A program made the translations under genes and the position numbers. From an uncultured Eubacteriales bacterium (GTDB lineage Bacteria; Bacillota; Clostridia; Oscillospirales; Acutalibacteraceae), in assembly GCA_951801675.1 (NCBI GenBank), contig CATONX010000022.1, forward strand, positions 1-35,969: 35,969 nucleotides of DNA. The letters run 5' to 3'. Position 1 is the first letter of the stretch. Each line of letters begins with the position of its first letter. Shown piece by piece: positions 1 through 7,109 of the stretch. A model generated the notes under the pieces. It saw only the letters and a list, made by a program, of their open reading frames with translations, did not search any database and had not been told where the DNA came from.

Positions 1-87
1 GAGGTGGCCAACGAAATCGGTATCAGCCAGGCCCAGGTGTCCCGATTGGAAAAGGGTGCGCTCAACAAGGTAAAAGGGAAGATTTGA
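1..87 (+). CDS. sigG: Sporulation RNA polymerase sigma factor, C-terminal fragment (SigG-like)
   Basis: Only the last 28 codons are in the window; the gene is cut by the left edge. The fragment carries the helix-turn-helix of sigma region 4.2, with the stretch GISQAQVSRLEK, which recognises the -35 element. This wording is typical of the sigma-F/sigma-G branch and closest in my memory to SigG, the late forespore sigma factor; SigE reads differently (GISQSYISRLEK). The short tail after the helix fits a natural C-terminus. A hairpin with a T-run overlaps the stop codon. SigF, or another member of the family, cannot be excluded from this fragment. Confidence 0.7.
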   Translation, partial: EVANEIGISQAQVSRLEKGALNKVKGKI

Positions 88-110
88 TCTTCCCCTTTCC
101 CTTGTTTTTT
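70..110 (+). terminator. Rho-independent terminator of the sigma factor gene
   Basis: An A/G-rich arm (AAAGGGAAGA) overlapping the end of the coding region pairs with TCTTCCCCTTT across a short loop that contains the TGA stop, and a T-rich run follows at about 104-110. It ends plus-strand transcription before the convergent dehydrogenase gene. Confidence 0.7.
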
Positions 111-136
111 ATTAGGGGAAGTCGGGGTTTAGACAT

Positions 137-175
137 AGGAAAAAGTCCCTTGCGGTGTTTACCGCAAGGGACTTT
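137..175 (-). terminator. Rho-independent terminator of the gluconate dehydrogenase gene
   Basis: A perfect 15-bp stem (142-156 with 161-175) closes a 4-base loop and, read on the minus strand, is followed by a run of five T. It lies 25 bp past the stop of the dehydrogenase gene. Confidence 0.9.
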
Positions 176-200
176 CTGCATACAAACGAAGCGACAATGC

Positions 201-1001
201 TTATTGGGGCTGCTTGCCGATGTAGGCAAGGATACCGCCGTCCACATAGAGGATGTGGCCGTTGACAAAGTCGGAAGCGTCGGAAGCCAGGAAGACGGCC
301 GGGCCGACCAGGTCTTCCGTGGTGCCCCAGCGGGCGGCCGGAGTCTTGGAGACGATGAACTGGTCAAAGGGATGACGGCTGCCGTCGGGCTGTCTCTCAC
401 GCAGCGGGGCGGTCTGGGGGGTCTCGATGTAACCCGGGCCGATGCCGTTGCACTGGATGTTGTACTCGCCGTACTCGGAGCAGATGTTCTTCGTGAGCAT
501 CTTCAGACCGCCCTTGGCCGCCGCGTATGCGGAAACGGTCTCGCGGCCCAACTCGCTCATCATGGAGCAGATGTTGATGATCTTGCCGTGGCCCTTCTTG
601 ATCATGGAGGGGATAACGGCCTTGGAGACGATGAAGGGAGCGTTCAAGTCCACGTCGATCACCTGACGGAACTGAGCGGCGGTCATCTCGCACATGGGAA
701 TGCGCTTGATGATACCGGCGTTGTTGACCAGGATATCGATCACGCCGACTTCCTTCTCAATGGTGGCGACCAGCGCGTTGACGGCGTCCTCATCGGTTAC
801 GTCGCACACATAGCCGTGGGCCTCAATGCCGGCCTCTTTGTAAGCGGCGATTCCCTTATCCACCAGCTCTTGCTTGATGTCGTTAAAGCAGATGGTCGCG
901 CCGCACTTGGCCATACCGCAGGCAATGGCAAAACCGATGCCGTAGGAAGCGCCGGTAACCAGGGCGATCTTACCTTCCAGAGAGAAATTCTTGAGTTCCA
1001 T
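201..1001 (-). CDS. idnO: Gluconate 5-dehydrogenase-like short-chain dehydrogenase/reductase
   Basis: A 266-residue classical SDR. The Rossmann cofactor motif TGASYGIG is at residues 16-23, NNAG at 93-96, and the catalytic set N120, S146, Y159, K163 is intact. The C-terminal half (NGIGPGYIETPQTAPL, then a DGSRHPFDQF segment) matches my memory of gut Firmicutes and Bacteroides proteins annotated as gluconate 5-dehydrogenase, which interconvert D-gluconate and 5-keto-D-gluconate with NAD(P)H in the cytoplasm. 2-Deoxy-D-gluconate 3-dehydrogenase is the main alternative. The ATG at 1001 is chosen because AGGAGG (1011-1016) sits 9 bases upstream. The gene stands alone, with its own promoter and terminator, and none of the usual sugar-acid partners (kinase, permease, aldolase) lies beside it. 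Confidence 0.85.
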   Translation of the reverse strand: MELKNFSLEGKIALVTGASYGIGFAIACGMAKCGATICFNDIKQELVDKGIAAYKEAGIEAHGYVCDVTDEDAVNALVATIEKEVGVIDILVNNAGIIKRIPMCEMTAAQFRQVIDVDLNAPFIVSKAVIPSMIKKGHGKIINICSMMSELGRETVSAYAAAKGGLKMLTKNICSEYGEYNIQCNGIGPGYIETPQTAPLRERQPDGSRHPFDQFIVSKTPAARWGTTEDLVGPAVFLASDASDFVNGHILYVDGGILAYIGKQPQ

Positions 1002-1159
1002 GATGAAAAACCTCCTAATAATGATGTTTTGGACAGACAACAAAAACGAAACGGCTGGGGGCCACAGGCTTCTCCCTGGGCGGGAAAAACCAACCGTTTG
1101 CATACAGGCAGCACAGAGCGAAGGGGCCTTCGCCGCCGTGCTTATTCCCTTACCTATCT

Positions 1160-1188
1160 ATTATATGGCATTTTGCCGCCACATTCAA
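1160..1188 (-). promoter_or_regulatory. Sigma-A-type promoter of the gluconate dehydrogenase gene
   Basis: On the minus strand TTGAAT (1188-1183) and TATAAT (1165-1160) are separated by exactly 17 bp. This predicts a leader of about 150 bases before the ATG at 1001. Confidence 0.75.
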
Positions 1189-1195
1189 GCGCTTG
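1186..1195. promoter_or_regulatory. Palindrome CAAGCGCTTG overlapping the -35 box; possible LacI-family or cre-like operator
   Basis: A 10-bp perfect palindrome with a central CG covers the upstream edge of the -35 element of the dehydrogenase promoter. A central CG inside an AAGCGCTT core is typical of operators bound by LacI/GalR-family regulators, including CcpA cre sites. The position suggests repression, or catabolite control, of gluconate use. No regulator gene is nearby. Confidence 0.4.
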
Positions 1196-1346
1196 TCCAG
1201 GATCCTGCGGGGTTTAGCACAATCGCCTGTCTTTTGGAAAGAAACCAAGCCCCGATTTGTACAAATTTTCACTCGCACCACAAAAAAAGAAGGGAAATTC
1301 GTCGCCAATCTACCTGGCTCCCCGTCCAAATGCCGGTCAAAACCGG

Positions 1347-2618
1347 TTATTCAGACTTTTTGTCAATAAACTCGGGTTTCATCTTCGAATAGACGATCTT
1401 TTGCTCGCTGTAAAGGCCGTGGTAACCCGAAAGCATATAGCTGACCGCGCAGACGATGGCAAAAAAGAGCATCCCATCCTTGCCGAAAAGCTCGATGCTC
1501 ATAATCAGCGAGGTAAGCGGGCAGTTGGTCACGCCGCAAAACAGGGCGATCAATCCGATTCCCGCTCCGAAGGAAGGATTGAGGCCAATGAGACGAGCCA
1601 TGGTGTTGCCGAAGGTCGCGCCCACAAAGAAGGTAGGGACGATCTCGCCGCCCTTAAATCCAGCGCCCAGCGTAATTGCGGTGAAGAGAATCTTCAGTGC
1701 GAAGGCCTCCGGGTTTGCACGGCCGAAAAGGGCCTCGTCGATGACGTCCATCCCTGCGCCGTTGTAATCAAAGCTTCCTACCAGGTAAGTAAGCCCCACC
1801 ACCAGGGCGCCGCCCACGGCGATGCGCACGAACGGATTGGGCAGAAACCGCCGGTAGAGGCTGCCCGTCCCTTTGGTGACTTTACAAAAAAGCATGCTCA
1901 AAACAGCGCACAGCACGCCCAGCAGGATGATCTGCAAAACCGGAACCACGTCGAGCTGGGGGATACCCGCCAGCTGGTACCGCTCCGGTTCCACCCAAAA
2001 GAAATCCGCTACCGCGAAGCCGACCACCGCCGACAGGATACAAGGAACGATGGCCGAATAGTACATCACCCCCACACTGACCACTTCCATGGCAAAAACG
2101 GCAGCGGTCAGCGGTGTACCGAACAGGGCTGCGAAGGCCGCGCTCATGCCGCACATGGTCATGATCCGCTCGTCCTTTTCGTCGAACCGGAGCAGGCGAC
2201 CGATCTTTGACGAGATGCTGCCGCCAATTTGCAGCGCCGCGCCTTCCCGGCCGGAAGACCCGCCGCACAAATGGGTGAGCACGGTAGCGACAAAAACCAA
2301 CGGCGCCATGCGCGCGGAGATTTTCTCGTTGGCCCGCACCGCCAGCAGCACCAGATTGGTGCCTTTATCTTCGTCGATTCCGCAGACCTTATAGAGCAGG
2401 ACAATGGCGATCCCCGCTACCGGAAGCAGCCAGAGAAGCCACGGCTGCTCCTTGCGCAGCCCGGTCGCCCAGCCAATGCTGTAGTGAAACAAAGTTCCAA
2501 CTCCGCCCACCAGCAGACCGATCAGGCAGGCAAACAAAATCCATTTTAAAAATACCTTGTAATTCAAAAAATTGGCATGCAGTTTCTCTTTCAGCAGCCC
2601 AACCCAACTCATCTTCAT
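1347..2618 (-). CDS. ClC-family chloride channel/transporter
   Basis: A 423-residue polytopic membrane protein with about ten hydrophobic segments. The helix-F motif GSSGREGA (residues 120-127) supplies the gating glutamate E125, and the helix-N motif GGEIVPTF is at 333-340, so it belongs to the ClC anion channel / H+ antiporter family. The canonical GSGIP motif of helix D is not visible; DKGTN occupies roughly that place near residue 84, so it is a divergent subfamily. There is no C-terminal CBS pair. The start at 2618 is preferred to the in-frame ATG at 2633: GAGAGGA precedes it by 6 bases, and the predicted transcription start near 2642 would leave almost no leader for the longer form. It is transcribed divergently from the nucleotidyltransferase gene. 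Transported ion and direction are unknown. Confidence 0.88.
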   Translation of the reverse strand: MKMSWVGLLKEKLHANFLNYKVFLKWILFACLIGLLVGGVGTLFHYSIGWATGLRKEQPWLLWLLPVAGIAIVLLYKVCGIDEDKGTNLVLLAVRANEKISARMAPLVFVATVLTHLCGGSSGREGAALQIGGSISSKIGRLLRFDEKDERIMTMCGMSAAFAALFGTPLTAAVFAMEVVSVGVMYYSAIVPCILSAVVGFAVADFFWVEPERYQLAGIPQLDVVPVLQIILLGVLCAVLSMLFCKVTKGTGSLYRRFLPNPFVRIAVGGALVVGLTYLVGSFDYNGAGMDVIDEALFGRANPEAFALKILFTAITLGAGFKGGEIVPTFFVGATFGNTMARLIGLNPSFGAGIGLIALFCGVTNCPLTSLIMSIELFGKDGMLFFAIVCAVSYMLSGYHGLYSEQKIVYSKMKPEFIDKKSE

Positions 2619-2648
2619 TCGTTTCCTCTCCATCCTCACCTTCCTATT

Positions 2649-2677
2649 ATTATAGGCGCGAACTGGAATTTTTTCAA
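2649..2677 (-). promoter_or_regulatory. Promoter of the ClC gene
   Basis: On the minus strand TTGAAA (2677-2672), a 17-bp spacer and TATAAT (2654-2649). The leader would be about 24 bases. Confidence 0.8.
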
Positions 2678-2711
2678 CCGTATCCATCGCGCAGTCCGAA
2701 CGGCGCGAACC

Positions 2712-2740
2712 TTGACGCGGCCTTGTCAAACACGTATAAT
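2712..2740 (+). promoter_or_regulatory. Promoter of the nucleotidyltransferase gene
   Basis: TTGACG (2712-2717) and TATAAT (2735-2740) with a 17-bp spacer, about 38 bp before the ATG at 2779. It is back to back with the ClC promoter. Confidence 0.85.
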
Positions 2741-2778
2741 AAAAACACTATCTTTTCAGCGAAAGGGGCTCAACCGCG

Positions 2779-3951
2779 ATGACATCTCCGGAAGCGGATT
2801 ACTTGATACAACTGCTGCGGGCAAGTTTATATCAACAGCGTCCTGATCCGGCTCCCGATCATCTCGATTGGGACTTGCTGTATCGGCTTGCTTGTCGTCA
2901 TGCGGTGGAAGTGATGGTTTATTACGCGGTTTTGCAGCTGGAAAATCCTTCTCAGACAGTGGTTGCAAAACTAAAGGAATGTACCTGCCGGCAGGTGATG
3001 AAGGACGTAACGAGAGACTATGAGATGGATCGGATTTTGCAGGCGTTCGAGCAGGCAGAGATCGACTGCATGCCTCTGAAAGGGTATCTCATGCGAAAGT
3101 TGTACCCGAAAACGGAGATGCGGTATATGTCCGATTTTGATATTCTGGCCGACCCGTCTCAACTGAAAACAAGCAGGGCGATCCTCAAGCAGTTGGACTA
3201 TGAAGTATACCGGTATGACAGCCATCACGATATTTTCTATCTCAAAGGGTTCCCCATGTATGTGGAACTGCATAAGGTACTGATTATAGGAAAGCTGGAG
3301 GACTATTTCGGAATCGGTTTTTCCCGCGCTTCTTTGCAGGATGGCGCCCGGCATATTTATCAGCTTTCCAAAGAGGATTATTTCATCTATATCATCAGCC
3401 ATATGGCTTATCATTTTGCACAGGGCGGCATAGGGGTTCGCCCCGTTTTGGATATCCGGGTGTATTTGGACCATTACCAGCCGGAAATGGATATGGAATA
3501 TATTAAAAAAGAGCTCGAAAAAAACGGTCTGTGGACCTTTGCCTCCTATCTGATGGAGCTTTCAGCGGTATGGTTTCTGCAGCAGCAAGGCAATGACTTT
3601 TTGCAGCAGGTGGCCGACTATATTCTGCGCTCGATGGTACTGGGAACAAAAGAAAACAGCCGGGTTCTGGAAGCCGCCAGGAACTATCAGGAGGACGGCA
3701 ACTATGACACGGCCAAACGTAAGGCTCTGTGGAAGATCATTTTTCTTCCCGGAGAACAGATGCAGCTTTTGTATCCTGTTCTCAAGCGCCATCCGGTTTT
3801 GTTCCCCGCCTGCCATCTGCACCGCTGGATTAAAATACTCGTCTGCCGAAAACAGAATCTGAGACGTTTATACGACACCGCCACCGTAGCCAACGAGGAG
3901 ATTTCCCAAATCAAACAGATGTACAAAACAATGGGTGTCGATCATTTATAA
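2779..3951 (+). CDS. Nucleotidyltransferase family protein (NTP_transf_5 type)
   Basis: A 390-residue soluble protein. The stretch from about residue 99 to 123 (LKG, then LYP, then MSDFDIL) has the layout of the uncharacterised nucleotidyltransferase family 5 (PF14907 as I recall), in which the two Asp of SDFD would bind metal for NMP transfer. The rest is largely helical with no membrane segment. AAAGGGG lies 10 bases before the ATG. Members of this family occur in lasso-peptide and related RiPP clusters and in polysaccharide loci; the substrate is unknown. Here it opens an island with an HPr-kinase-like protein, a PqqD-like protein, a peptidase and an ABC exporter, and it converges on a small peptide gene, so a peptide substrate is a reasonable guess but unproven. 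Confidence 0.8.
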   Translation: MTSPEADYLIQLLRASLYQQRPDPAPDHLDWDLLYRLACRHAVEVMVYYAVLQLENPSQTVVAKLKECTCRQVMKDVTRDYEMDRILQAFEQAEIDCMPLKGYLMRKLYPKTEMRYMSDFDILADPSQLKTSRAILKQLDYEVYRYDSHHDIFYLKGFPMYVELHKVLIIGKLEDYFGIGFSRASLQDGARHIYQLSKEDYFIYIISHMAYHFAQGGIGVRPVLDIRVYLDHYQPEMDMEYIKKELEKNGLWTFASYLMELSAVWFLQQQGNDFLQQVADYILRSMVLGTKENSRVLEAARNYQEDGNYDTAKRKALWKIIFLPGEQMQLLYPVLKRHPVLFPACHLHRWIKILVCRKQNLRRLYDTATVANEEISQIKQMYKTMGVDHL

Positions 3952-4052
3952 ATAGGAACGCGTTTTTTAGAAAGATGTGTCCAAGCTGCGGCATCCTTTC
4001 GTTTTTCACCGGTGAAGCGGACCGGGCGGATTCCTCTTCCCTTTTACCGAAT

Positions 4053-4099
4053 AAAAAACTCTCCTGCACGGACAAAGTCCATGCAGGAGAGTTTTTTTT
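4053..4099. terminator. Bidirectional Rho-independent terminator
   Basis: A stem of about 15 bp with one mismatch (ACTCTCCTGCA-GGAC against GTCC-TGCAGGAGAGT) closes an AAA loop, flanked by an A-run on the left and seven T on the right. It serves both the nucleotidyltransferase gene (plus) and the small peptide gene (minus). Confidence 0.93.
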
Positions 4100-4120
4100 A
4101 CATATGGTCCAGAGTTCCCA

Positions 4121-4240
4121 TTAGATGCCTTCGAAGGGATCAGGAATCTCAGGGAAACTCAGGCTGCCAGCCATGATCGCGCGGTCAGTCTCGAAATACT
4201 TGATTTCCAGATCCGGCGCTTCATACTTTTTGCTTTCCAT
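4121..4240 (-). CDS. 39-residue peptide, candidate RiPP-like precursor
   Basis: The peptide runs from MESKKYEAPDLEIKYF to PDPFEGI, 39 residues. The ATG at 4240 has GAAAGGTGG ending 9 bases upstream, and the stop is followed about 20 bp later by a strong terminator. It begins 34 bp after the stop of the large secreted repeat protein and so is very likely on the same transcript. It has no signal peptide, no Cys and an acidic character. Residues 6-11 read YEAPDL, fitting the YxxPxL leader pattern that PqqD-like RRE domains bind in lasso precursors; a Pro/Glu/Asp-rich tail (SLSFPEIPDPFEGI) follows. I recall many short gut-Firmicutes proteins starting with a similar Y..P.lE...f...D.I pattern. The precursor role is inferred from this motif and the neighbouring maturation-type genes. 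Confidence 0.72.
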   Translation of the reverse strand: MESKKYEAPDLEIKYFETDRAIMAGSLSFPEIPDPFEGI

Positions 4241-4274
4241 GCTATTTGGCCACCTTTCTGACTCGAATTGTGCC

Positions 4275-6815
4275 TCAGCTAGCGGAAGGGAAATCCACAG
4301 GAGTCCCAGTCTCGATATTGCTGAAGAATACCATTTTTTCGCCGTTAACCGTCAGCTCAACCCAGCCGGCGATAGAGCGGTTGGCCCCTGCCGGGATCTT
4401 GGTGAAGCTCATCTTCACTTCGCTGAGTTCCTCAATACGGTAGTCGACATTGTAATAATAGGAGAATACCGTATTCGAAACGCGCTGTGTAAGCATGCTG
4501 TCGGTAGAGGTACGGTCGGTCAGACTCGCCACATAGCTTCCCAGGCTGTCGGCATCCAGCGCCTGGCTGGAATAGAACATGCCCGAACCGGTGATTTTGA
4601 CATCCTGGCCATCGAAGATGTTGGCAATTACAACACTCATATGAGACAGAAGATTGTATCGATCTCCACTCTCAGCTGCTCTGACGCTGGTAACCAAAGA
4701 CACAACCTTGTCCCAATTCACCGTCCAAGAAGCCGTCAGAGTGATCGCGGCGTTGGCCTCACCGATGGTGAGCGTCGTGTAGGTCTCGCCACTTGCATCC
4801 TTCCAGCCTGTAAAAGTGTAATAATCCTTTACATCTTCGCTCAGAGAAGGAACCGGCAGAGTGATGACACCCTCGGGAGTGGCATTGTCAATCGTATAGA
4901 CCACTTTGCCCGCGCCCTGACCGATCGCGTCGACATAGTTCACCGTATAGGTAACCTTCTCGACCTCAATGCGAACCTCCTGGTTGGCGGTGATGCCGGT
5001 GATGTAGTAGACTCCGTTTACCGCAGACAAAACCGTCTTGCCGTTGAGGATGACTTGCTTGAGCTGATAGCCAGTCTCGAGGGTAACGGTAAAGTCATAA
5101 TCGTCGCCATAGGTAACGTTATTGCCCGTTCCCTTGTTGACCGTATAACCCACTCCGCTGGAGATGGTCACACTGGGGGTAATGGCTTTTTCGCCTTCCA
5201 CCGAAATCGTCACATTCTCTGTCACCTTCACGGTATAGACGCCGTTTTTGGCTTCCACCGGCTGGCCGTTTGCCTTGACGACGACGTTGGAAATGTCGTA
5301 GCCCTGTGCCGCAGTCAGCGTGAAGGAGAAGGAGGAGCCGTGGACGATACCCGTGGTGTACTGGGTGGTAGACACCGTGTAACCAACCGTGCCGGTGGGC
5401 AGCGTCACGCTATAGGTGTTCTTTACCGCACCGGAAACGCTGACAACCTGCGCCTGGGTCACATTCTTGATGGTGTAGGTGCTCACGTTGCCGACAGTAG
5501 AATCCGCAGTAAGCACAACGCCGTTGGCCGTTACCGTGACATCAGACTCACCGTACTCCGGCTGAAGAGTCACCGTGAAGGAATAGTTTTCCCCGTGGGG
5601 TACGGAGGTGCTTCCTGTCACAACCGGAGCGATGTCATAACCAGTGCCATTGTTGAGCGTAACGTCATAGGAAGTCTTTTCGCCCTTTTCAATGGTAATG
5701 GTCTGCGCAGCCTTGATGTTGCTGATCACATACAGGCCGCTGCCGAGCGATTCGACCGGCACGTTGTTGACCTTAACTACCGGCGCATCGTAGCCTTCAA
5801 CGGGAAGGACATAGAAGCTGAAGCTGCCGCCGTATTCCACGCTGGTGGAGGTGGTAGCCCGGTAGGTGTACTCCGTTACGCCCTGCATGTTCGGCTCGGT
5901 CACGGAAAGCGGCACTTTCTCCACCGCCACATTGACGGAAAGATCCTTCGTGATGTTGGAGATGGTATATACGCCCTGGGACTGCGAAACCAGTCCGTTG
6001 TTGTCGGTCACGGAAACCACACGGTATCCGTCAGCAGGCTGCACCTGGAAGGAGAAGCTTGCGCCGTCGTTTACCTGGTTTGCAACCGGGAGAACGTCGG
6101 TTCCGGCAGCGTTTTTATAGGTATAATTGGAAACGCCCACCAGAGTAACGGTATGGGTGATCTGGCTTCCGACGGCCGAAATGACCGTGTCGGCCGTGAC
6201 ATCGGAGAGACGGTACAGATTGCTGCTCAGCTTGGTGATGGTACCGCTGGTTGCGGTAACGTCCTTCGCTTCTTCGTAACCGGCCTTAGGCGTTACATAG
6301 AAGTCGAACACTTCACCGGGCTTAACCGTACTTGCGCCGGCAGTGGCCGAAGTAAAGGTATAGCCCTGCGCTTCGCTGAAGGTAACCTTAAAGGGTCTTT
6401 CGACGGTTACCTGTACCGCTACGTCCGCTTTGTTTGCTCTGGTAAGCGTAAGGCGGTAGCCGTTCGCCACTTCCTTGACGATTACTCCGGTATCGTCGGT
6501 CGTTACAGAGACTCCGGAGATATCTTGCGCCGTATCGATGCCAAAGGTAAAGGTCCTCAGAGAGGTTCCAGCAGGCGTGATCTTCCAGCCTCCCTCCAGC
6601 GACTCGATACTATATCCATAGATATCCGGATAATCCCCAGCATACTCCATGTCAAAGGGCGCTCCGTCTTCATCCGTATAAGTAATTCCATCTACCGCCG
6701 GCAGCATCACCGAAGTTACCGGAACTGCCGCCAAGCTCGCGAATGAAATGGAAGAGAACAAAAACGCCATGACAAGAATGCTTGCCAAAATTTTCTTTGC
6801 GCTCATTTTCTTCAC
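4275..6815 (-). CDS. Large secreted protein with InlB-B-like beta repeats and an unrecognised C-terminal domain
   Basis: 846 residues. A GTG start at 6815 is chosen because AAGGGGG (6827-6833) lies 11 bases upstream; the frame stays open to a TTG at 6842. A Sec signal peptide (KK, hydrophobic core, SFASLA) covers about residues 1-27. After an N-terminal region of about 115 residues come six divergent repeats of roughly 80 residues, each with a GxxFxFxVxxxxGY core and a closing Y-x-I-x-x-[IV] strand, like divergent InlB B-repeats (PF18998 type). A canonical Flg_new/InlB-B unit (FTGWKDASGETYTTL) follows, then a final domain of about 150 residues that I do not recognise. There is no LPXTG and no C-terminal membrane segment, so it is probably released or held non-covalently. 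The small peptide gene follows it immediately. Confidence 0.82.
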   Translation of the reverse strand: MKKMSAKKILASILVMAFLFSSISFASLAAVPVTSVMLPAVDGITYTDEDGAPFDMEYAGDYPDIYGYSIESLEGGWKITPAGTSLRTFTFGIDTAQDISGVSVTTDDTGVIVKEVANGYRLTLTRANKADVAVQVTVERPFKVTFSEAQGYTFTSATAGASTVKPGEVFDFYVTPKAGYEEAKDVTATSGTITKLSSNLYRLSDVTADTVISAVGSQITHTVTLVGVSNYTYKNAAGTDVLPVANQVNDGASFSFQVQPADGYRVVSVTDNNGLVSQSQGVYTISNITKDLSVNVAVEKVPLSVTEPNMQGVTEYTYRATTSTSVEYGGSFSFYVLPVEGYDAPVVKVNNVPVESLGSGLYVISNIKAAQTITIEKGEKTSYDVTLNNGTGYDIAPVVTGSTSVPHGENYSFTVTLQPEYGESDVTVTANGVVLTADSTVGNVSTYTIKNVTQAQVVSVSGAVKNTYSVTLPTGTVGYTVSTTQYTTGIVHGSSFSFTLTAAQGYDISNVVVKANGQPVEAKNGVYTVKVTENVTISVEGEKAITPSVTISSGVGYTVNKGTGNNVTYGDDYDFTVTLETGYQLKQVILNGKTVLSAVNGVYYITGITANQEVRIEVEKVTYTVNYVDAIGQGAGKVVYTIDNATPEGVITLPVPSLSEDVKDYYTFTGWKDASGETYTTLTIGEANAAITLTASWTVNWDKVVSLVTSVRAAESGDRYNLLSHMSVVIANIFDGQDVKITGSGMFYSSQALDADSLGSYVASLTDRTSTDSMLTQRVSNTVFSYYYNVDYRIEELSEVKMSFTKIPAGANRSIAGWVELTVNGEKMVFFSNIETGTPVDFPSAS

Positions 6816-6822
6816 AGGCAAA

Positions 6823-6912
6823 ATAACCCCCTTAATTCTCAAATTGATGTTTTACGCATGTCAATATCCACAGGGATTTTCATACACAAATTATTTCACC
6901 CTCCATTCATCG
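6823..6912 (-). other. Leader of the repeat-protein operon with an unused strong ribosome site
   Basis: The transcript predicted from the promoter at 6971-6999 has a leader of about 150 bases. It contains an inverted repeat (ATTCATCG/CGATGAAT, 6905-6912 and 6933-6940) and a GGAGGG at about 6897-6902 that does not serve the main start. The short frame behind it (ending KIPVDIDMRKTSI) stops before the main ribosome site. It may be a leader peptide or chance. Confidence 0.3.
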
Positions 6913-6970
6913 TTTACTTTTCGATAACCCCTCGATGAATACCATTCCATGTGAAATACATCTACAAAAT

Positions 6971-6999
6971 AGTATACAAAAGTCCATTTTTGCTGTCAA
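6971..6999 (-). promoter_or_regulatory. Strong promoter of the repeat protein and peptide operon
   Basis: On the minus strand a perfect TTGACA (6999-6994), a 17-bp spacer and TATACT (6976-6971). This is the closest match to consensus in the island. Confidence 0.88.
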
Positions 7000-7032
7000 G
7001 CGTTCTGATGCATATGAGTGCGTTCTCTTTTC

Positions 7033-7061
7033 TTGATTTTACGTGTTTTTTCTGATATTCT
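7033..7061 (+). promoter_or_regulatory. Promoter of the kinase-PqqD-peptidase-ABC operon
   Basis: TTGATT (7033-7038), a 17-bp spacer and TATTCT (7056-7061), 48 bp before the ATG at 7110. It diverges from the strong promoter of the repeat protein. Confidence 0.6.
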
Positions 7062-7109
7062 TTTATAAGGTATTTTTTCGATGTTCACGGTGAAAACTGG
7101 AGGAAATAA

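Larger units (their letters stand above)
1002..1346. other. Intergenic region between the dehydrogenase and ClC genes
   Basis: Both flanking genes are on the minus strand. The stretch holds the dehydrogenase ribosome site, its promoter and the palindrome described separately. A small imperfect hairpin (GCCGGT/ACCGGT, about 1332-1346) follows the ClC stop but lacks a T-run, so I do not call it a terminator. I see no coding region with a ribosome site and no RNA gene. Confidence 0.5.

Noticed and set aside
2619-2711. Fluoride (crcB-type) riboswitch before the ClC gene
   Set aside because: Only a GGTGAGGATGG string is reminiscent; the predicted leader is about 24 bases, too short for the aptamer.
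3975-4124. A 49-codon plus-strand frame (starting MCPSCGI) after the nucleotidyltransferase gene
   Set aside because: It runs straight through the bidirectional terminator and lacks a spaced ribosome site.
4125-6746. An 873-codon open frame antisense to the repeat protein
   Set aside because: It mirrors the repeat protein codon by codon, has no ribosome site or recognisable domain, and its composition (His, Arg, Asp rich) is typical of a shadow frame.
4275-6815. The internal repeats as a CRISPR array or DNA tandem repeat
   Set aside because: The repetition is at protein level, divergent and about 240 bp per unit; there are no identical short DNA repeats with spacers.
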